In this document: positions 22,359-31,672 of the stretch, piece after piece
Layout: each line of letters begins with the position of its first letter
Position numbering within the stretch: the first letter of the stretch is position 1
Source: Mytilinidion resinicola
Taxonomy: Eukaryota > Ascomycota > Dothideomycetes > Mytilinidiales > Mytilinidiaceae
Direction: 5' to 3'
Assembly: GCF_010093595.1 (NCBI RefSeq)
Contig: NW_022985470.1
Location: 258,736-322,735 of the forward strand
DNA: 64,000 nt
Translations under genes and position numbers: made by a program
The notes under the pieces: generated by a model
The model's input: only the letters and a program-made list of their open reading frames with translations
Told to the model about the DNA's origin: nothing
Databases searched by the model: none

Positions 22359-22911
22359 GGGTTGGTTTTGTCGTGTTGATTGGGTTTACGACTCTCTGAG
22401 ATGGCTCACTTGAGTTTTTAGGTGCGCGACCGCGGATACTTGTCTAGGACGTTGGTTGTTATATCTAGAGAGGTGATCCCGTCTATTTTCGGATGTCCAG
22501 CCTTGCCTTGATAGGGCCCTGAGCTGTTTCGGTGGTAGCGATCAACCTTCAACAGTCGAGACCACGATGGTTGTCGATGGAGTTCCACGGTCCAGGCGAT
22601 GCTGCTGCCAGTAGGTAAGTGCCACTTCGGCATACGTTCCACGGTTCGCAGTCCACAGACAACGATGAAAGCGCCACATCTTTTCGTTGGCAGGTACCTA
22701 GGTACGAAAAACGTACGAAAATAGACGACGCCATGTATTACGCGCAATCATTACCTCCATAACCATCCCATCATTACACCCCAGATTATATGTACAGTCA
22801 TCCCCCCACTAACCCAGACCAAACACCCAATACCCCAACGCCTTGAACTTTTTCTCCAGGCCTCATCCACAGGCCGCCTCATCCCCATTTCCTCCCATCT
22901 CCCCCTCCCCC
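22359..22911. other. intergenic
   Basis: About 550 bp between two minus-strand units. Short frames only; the last part is C/T-rich. Nothing recognised. Confidence 0.45.
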
Positions 22912-23331
22912 TCACGCCTCCCACCTCAGCTCAAGACTCCCCACCTCCTCCCTCTTCCCCACCTTCGGCACCTTTTTATCCCCGTCCATGGTGAAATTCT
23001 GCACCTGCATGCTGCTGACCCAGCTCTCGAGCTTGGTGCACCCGGCCGTGACGTTCGCGACCTGGAACCGCTTGGCGCCCGCGCCCGCGCTCTTGCACGC
23101 CTTGCCTTCGATGAAGACGACGATTGTCGAGTCGTCGATCGCGTTGGCGTCGAGCAGGAACGAGCCCGGTGAGAACCACGAGTCCCACGGCTGGCATTCG
23201 ATGCCGCCGCCCAGCCCGGCCCAGTTGAGGTCGGTTTTGCAGTGCTCGTCCGAGTAGATGCGGACGTTGTGGGCGGTGGCGAGGAGGGGGAGGAGGAGGG
23301 TGGCCAGGAGGGTGAGCGGGGTGGGCAGCAT
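22912..23331 (-). CDS. small secreted protein with four cysteines
   Basis: Intronless 139-residue frame. MLPTPLTLLATLLLPLLATA is a clear signal peptide, cleaved near residue 20. The mature part has Cys at about 31, 46, 79 and 98, enough for two disulfides. It also has Trp-rich stretches (CQPWDSWFSPG) and two N-glycosylation sites (NVT, NFT). A charged C-terminus (KKVPKVGKREE) includes a dibasic site. No catalytic motif. Small size, secretion and Cys pairs fit an effector-like or wall-associated protein, but expression and host context are unknown. Very GC-rich coding sequence. Confidence 0.65.
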   Translation of the reverse strand: MLPTPLTLLATLLLPLLATAHNVRIYSDEHCKTDLNWAGLGGGIECQPWDSWFSPGSFLLDANAIDDSTIVVFIEGKACKSAGAGAKRFQVANVTAGCTKLESWVSSMQVQNFTMDGDKKVPKVGKREEVGSLELRWEA

Positions 23332-24806
23332 GGTTGGTGGGCGTTGGTGGGTTGTTGGATATAGGTGCTCGCTTTGGTCGGAGTCTTGACGAACCGAAGG
23401 CTTTTGTGTGCGGATCGAGAGTTTGTACAGCTGTCCAGTGGGCTTCGGAAACTGATATTCAAGGAGTTCGTTTGGCCTTTGTGCGAATTCTTTTCCGATT
23501 TCGTGATCGAATGACGCGGGATGCTCGGATCGCTCAGGACTTTAGGACCACGGACGGGGTTTTTGCGAAGTCAACGACAGCTTCAAAAGACACACTGAGC
23601 ACGTGAATAGATAGGTTGACAGTTCTGACTAATTAAGGCTCGCAAAAGGGCAACCGAAACGGCAGCCAGCAAACCCTTTATAACTCACCTCACCACGCCT
23701 GCGCCCGTCACGTCGTCCGTCGTGGCAAAAACACATGCACGCATCAGCCATGCCATGCACACGACGCGCAGCCCGTGTCATCCTGCCCCGGTTTTCCCAG
23801 CGAACGGGTCCCCGCTACTGGCTTCCACGCCGCTCCGCTGTCTCTGATACGGTGTGTGCATCGACACGGAAACAAAAGGCGATGTCAGAAGCGCGTGCTA
23901 TTTTTAGGGGGACCGCGCTGCTGACTGTGTAGGCCTGCGCTGGATGCGGGAAGATGGGCGGCAGGGCGGCATGCGGGAGCCCGGGATGGGCTGACGCCAA
24001 GGCACGCGGGGAGGACAACAGCACAGCCATCGATGCTGTGCAGATCGCGATATATAGTCAGAGGGTTCAGCCGCAAAGTGATCGGTCGATTTGGGGAAGA
24101 GGTTATTTTTTTTTGGAGTGCTATTTTGGAATAAACCCGATGCTCCGGTCTCCGAAACGTTTTTGTGGTTTTTGCTTGAGCGGAGTGGGTATGTGAAACT
24201 TGCTGCTCGCATGAGGCACGGTAGGTAGGTGTGCTGTTCCCATAGGTTTGTGCGGAGGACGGACAGCGATCTTGGCTGAAATGGGCGAATAGATCGGCGC
24301 GTTCAAACATGTGTGTTTCGGATTTGCTAATCGGATTAGCTTACGGAGAACTGCGGCGGTAGTTAGAGTTCCTGTCATGGAATACGTAAAGGAAGGGATT
24401 TCCAGAGCTTGGAGTTGAATAAAGATCGTACGCCCAGAAAAAGGACTGCAGCGAAATTGCGGAAACGAAGTGTTGTATATTCCAGGTATAATTCCATTCT
24501 ACCGGACCTTCGCATTAGGGAAATGTCTTCAAGTTTTCTGCACACCGCCGTTCGTTAACCGCTTCCATGTCGTTCCCTTCACGCCTTAATCCATCCGTAT
24601 TTTCTTTTTCTCAGTCCACGCATTCGCGTCATTCAACCAAGAAGAGGATACGCCAGATGTGCTCATGTCCAAACAGAACTCTCTCTCCTCCATATATCGT
24701 CGCCGAAAGGGCATAAGTTTGTGAGTTGCTAACAGCTCCTACAAGCTTTCGCCGAGGCCAGAGTCAGAATGCTGCTCGACATATCGGTGTTCTGTTGCTC
24801 GAGATA
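23332..24806. other. intergenic left of the transposon
   Basis: About 1.5 kb without a convincing gene. The last ~60 bp before 24805, read on the minus strand, would have followed the disrupted F-box frame before the transposon inserted. That frame meets a TAG after about 18 codons. Confidence 0.45.
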
Positions 24807-24857
24807 GAAGTGCCCACAGGCTCGTGCACGCTACTGGCTCGTGCACGGTTTCCTCAC
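24807..24857 (+). repeat. left terminal inverted repeat (51 bp)
   Basis: Exact reverse complement of 26927-26977. It contains GGCTCGTGCACG twice (spacer CTACT), a probable transposase-binding direct repeat. Confidence 0.92.
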
Positions 24858-24929
24858 CCCTCACGGAGCCCTCACCGCCATTTTCAAACTCACACAACTC
24901 CACCAGAAATCAACGGATTTTGCTTCAAA

Positions 24930-26834
24930 ATGGATGCCATGCAAGCTGCGCTCGAGGAGCTATCTATCCAAGACTCAAAGGGAGAGAAGAAGAACTTCCA
25001 GGCCACCGCAGATAAGCATGGGCTCAATAGAACAACCCTGTCAAAGCGGTTCCATGGGAAGACCGGTAGCAAGGCAGATGGCTACAATTCTCAACGGATC
25101 CTCACCCCCGGGCAAACCAAGGCTCTCATTAAATATATCAACAACTTGACAGAAAGAGGGCTGTGTCCTACGCATCAGATGGTTCGAAATCTAGCCTCTG
25201 CAATGGCTGGGAAAATGCCAGGAATTAACTGGGCTTCTTGTTGGGTTAAGCAGCATTCAAAAGTCCTTAAATCTGCATACTTTCTTCCCATTAATAAAAA
25301 TAGGAAGAGAGCCGACTTAGCTCTCTACTACAGCCTCTACTTTAAGCTATTAGAACGGAAAATTAAGCAGTATAATATTAAGCCAGGAAATACCTGGAAT
25401 ATAGATAAAAAGGGATTTCTTATGGGCCAGATAAGCAAATTAAGAAGGATCTTTAGCAGGAATGTATATAAGTCTGGAAGAATGCGGAACTTTATCCAGG
25501 ATGGCAATAGAGAGTGGATTACTGTAATAGCTGCCATCTGTGCGGACCTTACGGCACTAGCGCCGACGCTTATCTATTAAGCCACAATAAACAATGTTTA
25601 AGATATATAGCTGGAGGATTTTAACCCGGATGAACACAACTGCTTCTTCACATTAATACTAAGCGGCTGGACCAATAATAAGCTGGGCCTTAAGTGGCTA
25701 AAGATCTTTAATCGAGAAATAAAGGCCAAGGCGCTAAAGGATTGGCGGCTCCTTATTATTAATGGCCACGGCTCCTATGTTAATATGTCCTTTATTGAGT
25801 ACTGCTTTAGCAATAGGATCCTCTTAGCTATCTATCCTCCTTATTTAACGCACCGGCTCCAGCCACTAGATGTCTCCCTCTTCTCTCCGCTTGCAATTTA
25901 CTATTTTAATAAATTAAACCGGTTTATGGCTAATTGTGAAGGCTTCTTAAGGTTTACAAAGAGAGACTTCTTTAGGACCTTTTGGATAGCATGGGAGAAG
26001 GCTATAATAAAGAAGAATATAGCCAGTGGATGGAAAAGGACTGGTATTTATCCATGGGATCCCAATGCAGTACTAGCGCAATTCAACGCCAAGAAAGTGG
26101 ATGAAGAGGATAGACCATCATCCAGCAACTTAACCGAGTCAATCCTGACTGCAGGTGATTGGAAGAAGATCACCCAACGCCTAAAACAGGTGGTAGATAA
26201 GGTTATTTAATCTAGGAAGGATTCAAAAGTAAGAAAGCTTACTGGGGAGATTTAAGAGCTTATAGCTACTAACATTCTTCTCCAAAGTCGAATCAAGGGC
26301 TACTAAGAAGCTTTCAAGATAGAGCAGAACAAGAGGAAGAGGCAGAAGAATCTCTTTCAGATTCTAGCCTCGAATGAAGGTGGCAGAGCAATCATCTATT
26401 CGCCAAGCAAGGTTCGGCAGGCTCGGGAGCTCCACCAAGAGAAAGAGGATGCCAAGGCTCGTGATATATCCTCCAAAGCGGAGGACAAGGTGCAGAAGCG
26501 GCTGGCTAAGGAAGAGAAGGAAAGAATTGCTGAGTTGAACCGTACTAGGAAGGCTACTACCAAGAAAGAGAAGGACGATGCTGCAGCCCTTAAGAAGCGC
26601 CAGCTTGAGGAGATACGTATAGCACGTGAGTTTGAGTTTGAGCTCCGAGAGGAGAGGGAGTTGATGCAGCATATACAGAAGCTCAAGAAGGTTGTATTGG
26701 TTATTCCTGATGAGGCTTCAGATGAGGAGTATTGTGAGGTGGACGATGGGGTAGCCAAGCCAGCTTCTAGCCGGCCTCAACAAATGCGCAACCTCCCCAA
26801 GTGGATCCAAAAGGATGTTATCAATATAGAATAA
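24930..26834 (+). pseudogene. pogo/Fot-like transposase relic
   Basis: Starts at ATG 24930 with an HTH_psq-like segment (ATADKHGLNRTTLSKRF), then a CENP-B/Tc5-type block (GLCPTHQMVRNLAS, WVKQHSKVLKSAY). The first catalytic strand reads TWNIDKKGFLMG (Asp kept, usual Glu now Lys). The second, WRLLIINGHGSYVN, has Asn where Asp is expected. The later HRLQPLDVSLFSPLA and GWKRTGIYPWDP blocks are typical of this family. TAA/TAG codons at 25578, several between 25590 and 25615, and around 26208-26300 interrupt one and the same frame. Most lesions look like C-to-T or G-to-A changes (CAA to TAA, TGG to TAG, GAT to AAT), as RIP would produce. The C-terminal part is a Lys/Glu/Arg coiled coil. Confidence 0.85.
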
Positions 26835-26926
26835 ATAAGCAGCGTTAGGAGAAACTCCCATTCAATTCTGGTAGAGATCTGTTCATTTTTGAAGAAGTTG
26901 TGAAATCTTGAAATATGTGATGAGTC

Positions 26927-26977
26927 GTGAGGAAACCGTGCACGAGCCAGTAGCGTGCACGAGCCTGTGGGCACTTC
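26927..26977 (-). repeat. right terminal inverted repeat (51 bp)
   Basis: Perfect inverse of 24807-24857; the first mismatch occurs just inside it. TA at 26978-26979 completes the target duplication. Confidence 0.92.
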
Positions 26978-27283
26978 TACGAAAGAGATGTCTCTGATGT
27001 GACGGGGGAGATTGGGGTCCTTGGAAAGGGTGGCGAGGCACGTGAGGTTCTTACATGTCATGACAAGCTGGATCGCCTGGAGATGGTTCGTCGCAAAGAG
27101 GTAAATCGACTTGTCCCGTAGCTCCTTGCATACCAGCCGGAGGGATCTGAACCCGTCGAAGTCAAGGGCTTCGCGTATAAACTGTACCAACTCCGTAGGT
27201 AAGCTCGAAAGACATGCTGAAGAGGAAGAGGTTGCCTCCGGAGGCGCCAGCGGGGACCCAAGGGCATGAGTGATGGACGACAT
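26978..27283 (-). pseudogene. F-box protein gene truncated by the transposon
   Basis: The first ATG at 27283 begins a 102-codon frame: a Ser-rich leader, then LSSLPTELVQFIREALDF, LRLVCKELRDKS and a helix-rich stretch typical of an F-box that docks on Skp1. After DISFV the frame runs straight into the transposon end. Rejoining across the TA gives only a short extension before a stop, so the gene may already have been short or degenerate. The paralog at 31673-33217 keeps a full 514 residues. Confidence 0.7.
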
Positions 27284-28390
27284 GCTAGAAATGCTAGTGG
27301 TAGAATGTTGCTGCAATCGACATTGGAGGTGTTTGCGGTCGGCGATGGTTCCTCCTCATATTTGAAATGGGCGAGCGCGAAGTTGTGTGGTTGTCAAGAC
27401 CTCACTACCAGAGTCTCAGAGACACGCAGCCGTAACGACACGAGGAACCCCCTATCTGACTTCCAAGGTTGGTGTCAGAGCAGTGCGCCACATACCACGC
27501 AGGGATTAACAGGAGCGAAGATCTAGATGCGTCTGTGAAGCTGCTGAGTGTGCTTGTGGCGCTGAAGATGAAGAGGCTAGAAGCTCCACAGCAGTTGCAA
27601 TCTGTCATAATCCATCCAACAGTGGATGTGTCTAAAGCGAACCATAGGACATGAGTCTGAGTGCCGTTCTTCGTGCTAATCTCGAGTTCAACCTCCTTTC
27701 AGGATCTCTGAGTTTATGCTCAATCATCCGAAACAACAGGCAAACAGGCGAATGAGAAAGTCATCGTGAGACGCGATCAGATGATGCGGTCTAGAGATGA
27801 AAAGGCCGGTTTCTCCGGCAGAGCAGTGGATAAACTGGTGGGTCAAGTGTTGAAAAGAGTGATGAGGAGGATGAAGTAAACCAACAGCACGAAGGGAAGT
27901 CAGTCAGGCAAAATTATTTAATAAGCAGTATATGCTTGCCCGGTGTTCACAAAGTCATCTACCTTACACATCACGAGAGAAGATCTGAATCATGTTTTCA
28001 GTCACGAATATCTAACGTGTAGGAGTTTAATAGGCGATAAGGTTGAAAAAAGAGTCTGCTCCGAAGTACCAAAGTCTATGAAGTCCAGAACTCCAAAAAG
28101 CTCCAAAGTCCAGAAAGTCCTAGAGTTTACAAGGTCCCAGTCGTATGTGGCCCTTAGGATATGCATTCACGCTCCGCGATGTCCTTGCTCCGTCGCATCC
28201 TGCTTGAGGGGCCTCGCAGGTCATGCGCCTACAAAGAGCCGATGCATGAATCGGAAAGGATGCACCGAAGAACGCACGAAGGAGTGTTACGTACTGTAGG
28301 TGCCCCGGTCACCTTACACCTAGGTACAAACATACAGCACATACGCCATTCCAAACTTCATTACACAGGACAGACCACAGCGATCAAAAT
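27284..28390. other. intergenic
   Basis: No gene recognised. A diverged repeat with its partner near 31036 lies at 28147-28206. The 28090-28110 stretch is low complexity (repeated CCAGAA/CCAAAG units). Confidence 0.45.
28147..28206 (+). repeat. diverged dispersed repeat, copy 1
   Basis: Shares CCCTTAGGATAT-CAT, TCCGCGA and CGCATCCTGCTTGA with 31036-31098 in the same order, with mostly transition differences. The two copies bracket the isochorismatase pair. Confidence 0.5.
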
Positions 28391-29351
28391 CTAGCCGCTC
28401 ACGGCCCTCGCCAGTGCATCACAGCTCGACAAGAAGCCCCAACACTCTTCACAATTGTATTCGGTGGAAGATTGAGCGCCCTCGGGACTATTAGTGCCAC
28501 ACCCGTCCTTGAAAAGAATCGTATCAAATCCCTTGAGATTGGCGTCTTGGATAGTGGCAAGGACACATTGATCGGTATTGACGCCCCCAAACAGCAGCGT
28601 GTGGAATCCGTTGGCACGCAGGAAGTCGGTGCACGCCGTCATGGTATCACACATACCGGACAGGCGACTCTTGTGGAAGCGGACATCAGGACGCTTGTCT
28701 AACCGGATGCCATCCTGATATGCTGCCTCCAGTGGAGCGTGGAGAGCCGTGTTCCACTGTCCTTGCATCAGAAGTCTACCTCCAGGAACAATTTTTCCAC
28801 TCAGCAGCTGGACCAGCCCTACATCGGAGCCAATGCCGTCGCAGAACAGCTCCATGTTGGAGGATGCCGAGCGTTTGTAGGTCTGGGACTCGGAGCCAAG
28901 CCGAGTCGTCAGCTCAATTTGCCGCTTCTCTGTCCCATCGAATTGGAAAATGCGCGCAGTTGTAGGGTCCATGGTGTCTAGGTCGGCTTCACTAAGACCC
29001 CAGGTCAGCCAGACCACTTGAATGTGAGCTTTGCGGGCGGCAGGTATGCCTGACTTGAGCAGGGCCTCTTCCGCAACGTGGCCGGCGCCAGTCCGACCCA
29101 ACGACCTGGATAGGAAGAAATTTTGCGCATCGATGATGGCCATGGCATTTTGTTCGGGCGCAATCGTGATGGGTGAATTTGTTGTTTCCAAGCCTAATCG
29201 AGCGGTCGTTGGGGGTGCAAGCGGGTTTTTTTGAGCGTGTCAGGTCGAAGCCATGATGTCGATGCCACCACCACAAGTTTTCCGGAGAACCAATTTTCTT
29301 CCAACCGCCCAAGGCATCGGCGTGGTCATCGTGTGCTGTTGTGCGTGGCAT
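28391..29351 (-). CDS. isochorismatase-family cysteine hydrolase, paralog 1 (frameshift in N-terminal part)
   Basis: The catalytic domain occupies the frame ending at 28391. It has AIIDAQNFF (Asp), RFHKSRLSG (Lys) and GGVNTDQCVLATIQDA (nucleophilic Cys), the Asp-Lys-Cys triad of the family, which cleaves isochorismate-type ethers or small amides. The first ATG in that frame lies directly at the first strand, which is unusually late. Upstream, ATG 29351 opens another frame with a conserved-looking Trp-rich motif (GSPENLWWWHRHHGFDLTR). It joins the catalytic frame if one base of the A7 tract near 29230 is ignored. So either the gene carries a one-base frameshift or the sequence has a homopolymer error. 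Substrate unknown. Confidence 0.75.
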
Positions 29352-29675
29352 TTGGAGGCTAGATCCTATCTCACACAAGGTTTGGGGAGGACGCGATGAC
29401 GGTGTGGAAAGTTGGAGAGCTGTAGAGAGCCGCTGGTGGAGGCACGTGGATCAAAGCAGCCGACGTGGAAATGACCTGACCGTTGCAAATGCCTTTGCGT
29501 CCCAGCTTTCAGTGGAGTGATCAATTGAATATTTAGCATCAAGAAGTCTACGAGGTTGACTTTGGAGATTGCATATGTAGCATCCCATGTCCTGCGCTCA
29601 AACTAGCCTGCGCCTGACTGCAACTCTTTGACATTGCAAACATCCAAGACGCCAGTCACGTTGGCGCCGCAGAAG
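29352..29675. promoter_or_regulatory. divergent intergenic region between the two isochorismatase paralogs
   Basis: Shared 5' region of head-to-head paralogs, possibly a bidirectional promoter. A short frame from ATG 29587 (14 codons) ends just before paralog 2 and would be in frame with it after one extra base. Confidence 0.4.
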
Positions 29676-30434
29676 ATGGCTCTTGTCGTAATCGACATGC
29701 AGAACGTATTCCTTTCCTCAGCACTGGGCCGCAAAAAGGGCCCAGGCCACGCGGTAGAACAAGCACTCTTATCGAAGTGCATACCTGCGGCCCGCAAAGC
29801 CGGCATCCGCATCCTCTGGCTTTCGTGGGGCATCTCAGACGAGGGTTTGCAAACGCTGCCTCCCATGTTTTACCGCAACTTTGGCTTCACATTCAACCCT
29901 ACAGAAGATGGTCCTGAGTTTACCGCCGGCGGCTCGAAGCAACAATGGCGACATACAGACGATGGTATTGGCCTGTCATTGGGAAACGTGACGCTGGAGG
30001 ATGGCAGGTCGGTGGATGCTGGTAGACTGCTCATGAAGAATCAGTGGAACACGGAGCTGCATGGTGGTCTTGCCGATGCGTACCGCGAGGGCTCTCGTTG
30101 TACGCCTGCGGATGTCAAATTCCACAAAGAGAGCCACTCTGGATTTTGGGGCGGCAATACCGAGTTTGCCCAGTATCTCCAAAGCGAAGGCATCAGGACG
30201 CTACTTTTCGCCGGTCTCAATACGGACCAGTGTGTGCTAGCAACACTGCAAGACGCCGCACCGCAAGGGTATGACACAATCATGCCCAAAGACGCCTGCG
30301 GCACTACAAGTCCAGAGTTCGCTCAGCAAATGGTCGAATTCAATGCTGAAAAGGCGTTTGGATTTCAGGCAGCTTGTGACGATCTGGTGCACGCAGCTGA
30401 GCACGTGGAGCATTCATATCCAGAGGGCCTTTAG
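29676..30434 (+). CDS. isochorismatase-family cysteine hydrolase, paralog 2
   Basis: 252 residues from the first ATG. The triad is complete: VVIDMQNVF (Asp), KFHKESHSGF (Lys) and GLNTDQCVLATLQDA (Cys). Homology to paralog 1 extends at least 15 residues upstream of the ATG (open codons from 29628 reading TLQTSKTPVTLAPQK), so the annotated start probably truncates the protein. The true start may lie in an upstream exon or be hidden by an indel. Paralogous, divergent arrangement with the 28391 gene; probably cytosolic. Confidence 0.8.
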   Translation: MALVVIDMQNVFLSSALGRKKGPGHAVEQALLSKCIPAARKAGIRILWLSWGISDEGLQTLPPMFYRNFGFTFNPTEDGPEFTAGGSKQQWRHTDDGIGLSLGNVTLEDGRSVDAGRLLMKNQWNTELHGGLADAYREGSRCTPADVKFHKESHSGFWGGNTEFAQYLQSEGIRTLLFAGLNTDQCVLATLQDAAPQGYDTIMPKDACGTTSPEFAQQMVEFNAEKAFGFQAACDDLVHAAEHVEHSYPEGL

Positions 30435-30464
30435 AGATCAGAGCTATAGTTGAATGAGCGTCAA

Positions 30465-30501
30465 ATGATTGGACGCGAGGATCCTCGCACTGGCCAATCA
30501 T
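30465..30501 (+). other. hairpin-forming inverted repeat after paralog 2
   Basis: ATGATTGG and CCAATCAT arms surround the perfect 14-bp palindrome GCGAGGATCCTCGC, 31 bp after the stop codon. It could fold in the 3' UTR or be a doubled CCAAT/binding site. Confidence 0.5.
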
Positions 30502-31035
30502 CCGAAATGCGACTGTATGCCTTCCTGACCTAATTTCTTCTGCTCGGGGTTTCGTCCCTCGCTTATCGCCATAGGATATAAACCAACCTGTCGTAAGCCA
30601 TTTCCCCAGTGATGTCTGTTGCGTTGGTACTGTTATTGAAGATCTGCATTAGTCGCCATCGACCTGACAAACGATTCCAGGAGGACCACTCACTTCGAAC
30701 CTTAATCGAAAGAAACCCCATATTACTGCTGTGTCAATCTGGAGGTCCAGGACGTCTACTGTGACAGGCTGTAAATTGTTCACTGCGCGCTTGATATAGA
30801 CCCTCTTTCTTTCGAACCTGACATATAGCAGTCTAGGTAGGCTACTACCAATATTGACATTTTTTTGGTGAACGTATTAATTGGCTCATTATTTGATTAG
30901 AAGACAGCAGACGATTATTAGGCTAAATGAATTGTCTAAAGGTTATGTAGTACGTCCGCTGACTGGAAGGGTGTATCTCTGATTAGGGGCACCCGATATA
31001 GCGTCTATTATAGGAGAAGGCCCTCGTGGCTCGTC

Positions 31036-31098
31036 GCCCTTAGGATATCCATGCCCGGTCCGCGACATTTTCACTCCTCGTCGCCGCATCCTTCTTGA
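31036..31098 (+). repeat. diverged dispersed repeat, copy 2
   Basis: Partner of 28147-28206 (CGCCCTTAGGATATCCATGC, TCCGCGACAT, CGCATCCTTCTTGA). Confidence 0.5.
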
Positions 31099-31399
31099 AC
31101 TCCAGAAAGAAATGACAGAGATTGAAAGCGACTTTTGATTGGATGTCAGGAAAGTGGAAGTGGAGGTAAGGAAACGTAAATCTGTGCTTCAGACTGGGGA
31201 GTGAATTAAAATCATGGGCCTAAACGTGGAATGCAAACTTCAGGCCCGAACTTGAAATGTAAATGTACCACTCGTTGCAGAAGATCCGTGTCCACTCGCC
31301 TGGCACTGCTCGGAAGCTCCCCTAAGCTTTGACAGTTCCAGACGGGATCGAGAACTGGATAAGGTGGTAATGTAATCGGGCTAGCTTTTGAAATGGGCG

Positions 31400-31487
31400 G
31401 CCACCTACCAGCTGATCTCGACAGTGGTGTCAAGCAGCCGAGAGAGGCATCCAAGCAGTGAAGATATGTGGGCACGAAGTCATGGAC
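31400..31487 (-). repeat. MITE family copy g (left half)
   Basis: On the minus strand GTCCATGACTTCGTGCCCAC and CTTCACTGCTTGG match the left terminal repeat, followed by GCTTGACACCACTGTCGAGA of the interior. Confidence 0.6.
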
Positions 31488-31672
31488 TAGCGCTGTAATG
31501 CAAGCCGTGCTCCCAGATGCAGTGGTTGAAAGTAGTCGAATGATAGAGAAGGCTCCCGTGCAAGTAATGTTGAATTCCTGAGAATCATGTCGTTCGTGAA
31601 CTCCAGCGTCCCTAGCTATCCGCTAACTTTGTGATGTGATGCCTTTCCCCGAAGACACCGAGGTGTCTTTGC

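Larger units (their letters stand above)
24807..26977 (+). mobile_element. pogo/Fot-like (Tc1-mariner superfamily) DNA transposon, 2,171 bp, inactive
   Basis: Bounded by 51-bp perfect terminal inverted repeats and flanked on both sides by TA (24805-24806 and 26978-26979), the target duplication of this superfamily. It encodes a relic transposase with an N-terminal helix-turn-helix, a CENP-B-like region, DDE-type blocks and a long charged coiled-coil tail. Several in-frame stops and at least one altered catalytic residue show it cannot make functional transposase. The intact ends could still be mobilised in trans. It sits inside an F-box gene. Confidence 0.9.
30435..31672. other. intergenic with repeats
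   Basis: No gene recognised. Contains the hairpin at 30465, copy 2 of a dispersed repeat (31036-31098) and a MITE fragment (31400-31487). Confidence 0.5.

Noticed and set aside
22926..23462. 178-codon Ser/Arg-rich frame overlapping the four-Cys secreted protein
   Set aside because: Ser/Arg/Pro-biased alternative frame of a GC-rich gene; lacks a signal peptide or domain.
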